DNA from: Levilactobacillus mulengensis | Lineage (GTDB): Bacteria > Bacillota > Bacilli > Lactobacillales > Lactobacillaceae | Direction of reading: 5' to 3' | DNA length: 64,000 nucleotides | Assembly (NCBI RefSeq): GCF_003946045.1 | Contig: NZ_RHNW01000003.1 | Coordinates: 62,001 to 126,000 of the forward strand | Translations under genes and position numbers: made by a program | The notes under the pieces: model-generated | Told to the model about the DNA's origin: nothing | The model's input: the letters and a program-made list of their open reading frames with translations, nothing else | Databases searched by the model: none | In this document: positions 60,146-64,000 of the stretch, piece by piece | How the letters are laid out: the number at the start of each line of letters is the position of its first letter | Position numbering within the stretch: the first letter of the stretch is position 1

Positions 60146-60256
60146 GTGCTCCGTGGGGCAGACAGTTCCGCTTAACACCGTAACGAAAATCCCCCAAGTG
60201 CGGGGGCATTCCCGTTACGCCGTTAATGCTCGCTGTCTAAGCGCCCCACTCCGCAC
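60146..60256. repeat. Long 111-base interrupted hairpin after adh
   Basis: Nested pairs from the outside in: GTGCTCCGTGGGGC (60146-60159) with GCCCCACTCCGCAC (60243-60256), GACAG with CTGTC, TTAAC with GTTAA, CGTAACG with CGTTACG and CCCCC with GGGGG, with small internal loops. It starts one base after the adh stop on the minus strand. Not a usual terminator; no T-run. Confidence 0.7.
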
Positions 60257-60257
60257 T

Positions 60258-61430
60258 CTATTTTGCGTCGTAAGCTGCTTGGAAAATCTTGATGATATCT
60301 TCTTTAGTCCCTACACGAGGGTTAGAGAAGGCGTTCCCATCCTTCAAGGCGTTTTCAGCCATCAGTTCAAAGTCTTCTGGCTTTGCACCGATTTCCTTGA
60401 TGGACTTAGGAATACCAACGTCTTCTGACATCTGCTTCATGGCCTTGATGGATAATTCAGCAGCGTCACGCGTTGATAAGCCTTCAGTGTTTTCACCCAT
60501 GATTTCAGCTAATTCAGCGAAACGTTCTGGGCAAGCAATGATGTTGTATTCTTCAACGTAAGGCAGGAGCAAAGCACAGCAAACACCATGTGGGGCGTCG
60601 TATTGACCACCTAATTGGTGAGCCATGGCGTGAACGTAACCTAAGTTAGCGTTGTTGAAGGCCATCCCGGCTAACATTTCAGCTTCGACCATCTTGGTCC
60701 GAGCTTCGAGGTTGTGGCCGTTAGCAACGGCTTCACGTAAGGAAGTTTCAATCAACTTGATAGCTTCGATACATTGTGAGTCGGTGATTGGGTTGTGGTC
60801 AACGGAAACGTAGGGTTCGATGGATTGAACGAAAGCGTCCATCCCAGTAGCGGCGGTTAAGCCCTTAGGAACGTCCAACATCAAAGTCGGGTCGTTGTAG
60901 GAAACCAACGGAATGTTCCGCCATGAAACAACAACGAACTTCAAGTGGGTTTCTTCGTTCGTGATAACGGCGTGACGAGTCAATTCAGAACCCGTCCCAG
61001 CAGTCGTGTTAACGGCAATCAGTGGTGGCAAAGCCTTGTCGAGCGTTTCGATCCCAGCTAACTTGGTGATGTCATCACCGTTAGTCAAGATAATGCCGGC
61101 ACCTTTACCAGTATCATGAGCAGAACCCCCACCAACAGTGATGATGGAGTCAGCGCCTGAATCCAAGTAAAGTTTCTTAACTTCTTTGATGTTGCGAATC
61201 TTAGGGTTCGGTTCAACGTTGTTGTACACAACGTAGTCAACACCAGCAGCCTTTAAGGAATTCAAGGTCTGTTCAACCGCACCGTTTTCCATTCCTTCAA
61301 GGAACTTATCCGTTACGATGACGGGCTTCTTCATCCCTAACATCTTTGCACGGTCACCAATCTTGCTAATTACGCCAGGGCCAAAGAAATTGACACTGGG
61401 CATAAGAAAGTCATAACTACGTTCAGCCAT
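60258..61430 (-). CDS. dhaT: Iron-containing alcohol dehydrogenase (1,3-propanediol dehydrogenase-like)
   Basis: 390 residues. Group III alcohol dehydrogenase: SVNFFGPGVISKIGDRAK, the NAD site TVGGGSAHDTGKGAGI near 97-112, TTAGTGSELTRHAVI near 140, the metal Asp in TGMDAFVQSIEPYVS near 195, and the metal histidines in HAMAHQLGGQYDAPHG near 265-280. It reduces 3-hydroxypropanal or small aldehydes with NADH in the cytoplasm and regenerates NAD+, useful in heterofermentation. The symbol is by similarity; lactaldehyde reductase is possible. Strong promoter at 61489 and a cre at 61606. Confidence 0.88.
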   Translation of the reverse strand: MAERSYDFLMPSVNFFGPGVISKIGDRAKMLGMKKPVIVTDKFLEGMENGAVEQTLNSLKAAGVDYVVYNNVEPNPKIRNIKEVKKLYLDSGADSIITVGGGSAHDTGKGAGIILTNGDDITKLAGIETLDKALPPLIAVNTTAGTGSELTRHAVITNEETHLKFVVVSWRNIPLVSYNDPTLMLDVPKGLTAATGMDAFVQSIEPYVSVDHNPITDSQCIEAIKLIETSLREAVANGHNLEARTKMVEAEMLAGMAFNNANLGYVHAMAHQLGGQYDAPHGVCCALLLPYVEEYNIIACPERFAELAEIMGENTEGLSTRDAAELSIKAMKQMSEDVGIPKSIKEIGAKPEDFELMAENALKDGNAFSNPRVGTKEDIIKIFQAAYDAK

Positions 61431-61488
61431 TATACAAATGCCTTCTTTCGGAAGTTTTGAAAATCATTGGTACCAATTTCACAAAGCA

Positions 61489-61517
61489 ATTATAACTAAA
61501 AAAATTACAGTTTGCAA
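61489..61517 (-). promoter_or_regulatory. adh promoter
   Basis: Minus-strand TTGCAA (61517-61512) and TATAAT (61494-61489), 17 bases apart. About 60 bases before the ATG. Confidence 0.8.
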
Positions 61518-61605
61518 CTGCTTTCGGGTAAAAGTTTGTTAGTTGTCCGAGAAAACCAGGGCGTATCACCGATTTGGCGGTGTTCGTTCTGACCAAAGAA
61601 AATTT

Positions 61606-61619
61606 ATTTAGCGCTTACA
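61606..61619 (-). promoter_or_regulatory. cre-like site upstream of adh promoter
   Basis: ATTTAGCGCTTACA fits the CcpA consensus at 12 of 14 positions. It lies 90 bases upstream of the -35, a place typical of CcpA activation. Confidence 0.5.
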
Positions 61620-61762
61620 AAAGTGTGAATGTATTAATGAAAAGTTAAACAAATTGTTCTCATTTCGCTGTGAATCTCGGGGGAGACAACTGCTTGCGTC
61701 AGGTTTCACCGGGTCGTGAACCCCCTAACGCATTTTCCCTGGGAGCGGGTTAAAAGGCATCT

Positions 61763-62002
61763 CAGGGATGAGAAAATTATACCGCGGCTGATCGTTCCCG
61801 ACGGCAGGTTCAAGGTGCCCTGCTGTGGGGTCGGTTCCAGACTAAAGGGCAGTCTTCCACCTCGACTTTGAGCCGGAGTGCGGTCTCAAAGGTCGACCCG
61901 TGCTCTAAGCTGAGAATAAAGCGCTCAGCTTAGAGCACCGACACAGCTGTTCACCTTGACCTGCCTCTGGTCACTAACATGGTGGTGTGATTTTTCATCT
62001 TT
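61763..62002 (+). repeat. Structured intergenic repeat, copy 9 (type B, diverged)
   Basis: Left AGGGATGAGAAAATTATACC and right GGTGGTGTGATTTTTCATCTT pair imperfectly. Inner TGCTCTAAGCTGAG with CTCAGCTTAGAGCA (61901-61938) is a perfect 14-bp stem, and GACTTTGAG/CTCAAAGGTC is kept. It lies in the 61431-62279 gap. Confidence 0.78.
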
Positions 62003-62149
62003 GCGGCTGACATTGGTTCAATCCGCAGTTACGGGGGGGTGATTGTTGGTGTGTTCCGTTATTTTAGTCCAGTCTAAATTGAGTTGAAGGGATAGTTGCT
62101 GTCCATCGTATGCATAGGACATTATTAGCATATTTAAGACAGTGATCTG

Positions 62150-62164
62150 CGACAATGATTGTCG
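62150..62164. promoter_or_regulatory. Dyad operator candidate
   Basis: CGACAAT-G-ATTGTCG, perfect 7-1-7 dyad, about 115 bases before the lipoprotein gene. Confidence 0.4.
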
Positions 62165-62279
62165 TTTATCTTAATTATTAATCAGACAATTACTATTTAG
62201 TGTTAGCCATTGTAGTTGTTGATGGGTTGGCCTAAAATTGACAGTAAGATCTACATAAATCAATTGCGGAGGCAGAAAA

Positions 62280-63053
62280 ATGGCACATAAAAAGCACTGG
62301 CTAACGGTCGCTGTTGCATTGTTGGCAGCGGGGAGTTTGGCGGGATGTACGTCTAATATGAGTAGTCGGCAGGCCAAGAATGCGTTTAAGCAAGCCCAAT
62401 CTAGCAGTAAACAGGCGTCGGGGAAGACGGCCAAAGATGAGTCGATCATCGCGGCTGCCCAATCCTTGAATGCCGATGGCAAATACAAGCAGTCGAACAA
62501 AAAGCTGAGCAGTATTAATCTGACGGATCTAAACAAGAAGGGCTTTGGCGCCCTGAAGACGGAATTTTTCAGTCTGCAAAAGAGCAACGATAAATTCCTG
62601 TTGAAGAAGACCCAGTCCAAGGGCAATAGCGCGGCTACGAGTCAGACTAGTGGGGGCAACACGGCCACGACGACCACTACCAACAATAGTTTTGACGGTT
62701 ACAGCAAGTACGTTGGCGACTATTATTTCTATAATGACGACGATGGCGACCGGCAACAGGAAACGCTAACGATCCACGATAACGGGTCGGTCGTGCAGAA
62801 CAACAACGACGGTTCCGCCTTCCACGGGACTGCCACCATCAAGGATTCCGGCGCACACGGTGTCTTGTCCTATGACGTGACGACCGGTACCAACGACACC
62901 AAGACCATCGATGCCAACGTGGAGATCGACGTGGTTTGGAGCAACGGCGAGCACGAAACGTACTACGGCTACACGTCCTACGACGATGATATCGTGTTGA
63001 CGGACGGCAACTCGTACGATGGTGATTTAGTGAACGAAGTCTGGATGCAGTAA
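62280..63053 (+). CDS. Lipoprotein of unknown function
   Basis: 257 residues, GGAGG 7 bases before the ATG. Signal peptide with lipobox LAGC (MAHKKHWLTVAVALLAAGSLAGC), so it is anchored in the outer leaflet of the cell membrane. After it: a helical region (SSRQAKNAFKQAQSSSKQAS to about 110), a Ser/Thr/Asn-rich linker (about 112-140) and a beta-rich acidic domain (about 145-257; GDYYFYNDDDGDRQQETLTIHDNG). No enzyme motif. Next to another lipoprotein gene on the same strand. Confidence 0.78.
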   Translation: MAHKKHWLTVAVALLAAGSLAGCTSNMSSRQAKNAFKQAQSSSKQASGKTAKDESIIAAAQSLNADGKYKQSNKKLSSINLTDLNKKGFGALKTEFFSLQKSNDKFLLKKTQSKGNSAATSQTSGGNTATTTTTNNSFDGYSKYVGDYYFYNDDDGDRQQETLTIHDNGSVVQNNNDGSAFHGTATIKDSGAHGVLSYDVTTGTNDTKTIDANVEIDVVWSNGEHETYYGYTSYDDDIVLTDGNSYDGDLVNEVWMQ

Positions 63054-63069
63054 ATTTAACGCAGAAAAC

Positions 63070-63107
63070 ACACGGCAGCCCGCACATGACGGCCGCCGTG
63101 TTTTTTT
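63070..63107 (+). terminator. Terminator between the lipoprotein genes
   Basis: ACACGGC (63070-63076) pairs with GCCGTGT (63095-63101), T-run. Confidence 0.78.
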
Positions 63108-63123
63108 GGTCAGGAGGATTTTG

Positions 63124-64000
63124 ATGAAGAAATGGGGATTGTGGTTGCTGGTCGGTGTCGTGAGTCTGGGATTGGTCGGCTGTCAGTCGCGTGGTCAAGC
63201 GAATCAGGCGGCGAAAAAGATGACATCTAGTCGCTCGGCGTCGGCCAGTTCTAGCGTAATCAAGCGAAAAACACCTAAAGCAAAAACAGCTAACGCCAAG
63301 GCCAAGAAGCCGGTTCCAGCCGCGCCATTCAAACAAATTGCGCAGAGCACGATGGGCCACTTGAAGGGGCAAAACGCCGTGTTCATTCAAACAACAACGG
63401 GGCAGACGCTGAGTTGGCACAATCGGTCACAAAAGGCCGCGAGTGATATTAAGTTGTTTATTTTGGCGACGGTCTATCGGCAGGTTGCGGCTGGTAAGTT
63501 TGATTTGGCGGCGACCTATACGCTCCGAGAGGCGGATAAGGTAGGCGGCACCGGAAACCTTCAGGCGCAAGCCGCCGGAACGCGGGTCACCAATCGCGAC
63601 TTGCTAAAGGACATGATGACCGTGAGCGATAACACCGCCACCAACATCATCATCCGCGAGGTCGGGGGCTTGGCGGCCGTCAATCAGGAAATCAAACGCC
63701 TGGGGGCCACCCAAACGGTGCTCCGGCGAAAGATGATGGATCAAAAGGCCCTCGCGGCGGGGCGAGACAACGAAACCTCTGCCCGTGATTTGGGGAACCT
63801 GTTAATGAAAATCTGGCGACACCAGCTGATTTCGCGCGCCGCCGATACGGCGATCTTAAAGTTGATGGCGGCCAATACCAATCACGCCAAGCTGCCAAAA
63901 TTAGTGCCCGCTAGCCGTCAAATCTACAACAAGACCGGTGAATTTGATACCTACGGCGTAGAAAATGACGCGGCCATCTTTGCTCAGGGTAAGCAGGCCG
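63124..64000 (+). CDS. Lipoprotein serine hydrolase, class A beta-lactamase-like (3' partial)
   Basis: 292 residues visible, open at the window edge. ATG with AGGAGG 6 bases upstream. Lipobox LVGC (MKKWGLWLLVGVVSLGLVGC). A Ser/Lys/Ala-rich spacer (about 25-75) leads to a class A fold: SxxK motif in ASDIKLFILATV near 104 (Ser-Asp-Ile-Lys), SDN in MTVSDNTATNIII near 168, and KTG in IYNKTGEF near 278. Such proteins in lactobacilli act as low-activity carboxypeptidases or penicilloyl enzymes on the cell surface, not always as resistance factors. Its terminator-separated neighbour is also a lipoprotein. Confidence 0.86.
   Translation, partial: MKKWGLWLLVGVVSLGLVGCQSRGQANQAAKKMTSSRSASASSSVIKRKTPKAKTANAKAKKPVPAAPFKQIAQSTMGHLKGQNAVFIQTTTGQTLSWHNRSQKAASDIKLFILATVYRQVAAGKFDLAATYTLREADKVGGTGNLQAQAAGTRVTNRDLLKDMMTVSDNTATNIIIREVGGLAAVNQEIKRLGATQTVLRRKMMDQKALAAGRDNETSARDLGNLLMKIWRHQLISRAADTAILKLMAANTNHAKLPKLVPASRQIYNKTGEFDTYGVENDAAIFAQGKQA

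Overview
This window looks like the chromosome of a low-to-mid GC Gram-positive lactic acid bacterium, probably a heterofermentative Lactobacillaceae member such as Levilactobacillus. The reasons are a SufC-D-S-U-B Fe-S operon, FeoA/FeoB with a Cys-rich partner, a ThiW gene under a TPP riboswitch, an acetolactate decarboxylase, a DhaT-like iron alcohol dehydrogenase, lytic-transglycosylase-free wall enzymes with lactobacillus-type signal peptides, AGGAGG-type ribosome binding sites and cre-like sites. The genus is an inference. No rRNA, tRNA or CRISPR array was seen. Layout, left to right. 1-6.8 kb: teichoic-acid and envelope genes (a TagF-like polymerase, a companion of unknown function, and a YfhO membrane protein), with a possible relic of a phage ArpU-type regulator between them. 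7-16 kb: a secreted SH3-like protein, a compact phage-derived module on the minus strand (two-headed lysin with SH3b domains, LLH-type holin, membrane coiled-coil protein, SH3b plus beta-helix fibre), an AT-rich membrane protein, a candidate structured ncRNA and a zinc amidase. 16.3-22.4 kb: accessory DNA with a stand-alone TnpB and its likely omega RNA, three small Mor-like regulators around a WYL repressor, and an AT-rich island carrying one 749-residue membrane protein with a nuclease-like motif; the island ends against a fragment of a GC-rich gene. 22.5-31 kb: acetoin metabolism, small membrane and secreted proteins, an NlpC/P60 peptidase, a mazEF pair framed by direct repeats, and preT-preA with a DUF1097 membrane protein. 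31-37.6 kb: a GT8 glycosyltransferase, a 51-bp minisatellite, feoA-feoB-Cys-rich protein, and many copies of a structured intergenic repeat. 37.9-46.3 kb: suf operon, a DUF59 factor, an XRE-TPR regulator and an NreB/NreC-like two-component pair whose sensor carries four cysteines. 46.6-64 kb: secreted proteins, riboswitch-thiW, a Fic protein with Gln at the catalytic His position, two MFS transporters, an hrtRBA-like heme efflux operon with matching operators, a pair of unknown paralogues, a WYL regulator divergent from GyrI-like genes, a HAD hydrolase, the iron alcohol dehydrogenase and two lipoproteins, the last one a beta-lactamase-like enzyme running off the window. Themes. Iron, heme and Fe-S handling recur (feoAB, suf, NreB-like sensor, hrtRBA, two Fe- or FeS-dependent oxidoreductases). 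Cell-wall surface enzymes are abundant. The most striking non-coding feature is a family of about 165-250 bp elements, at least ten copies in both orientations, each with long terminal inverted arms enclosing several hairpins. Loops and stems change between copies while pairing is kept, and two copies overlap the stop codon of the preceding gene.
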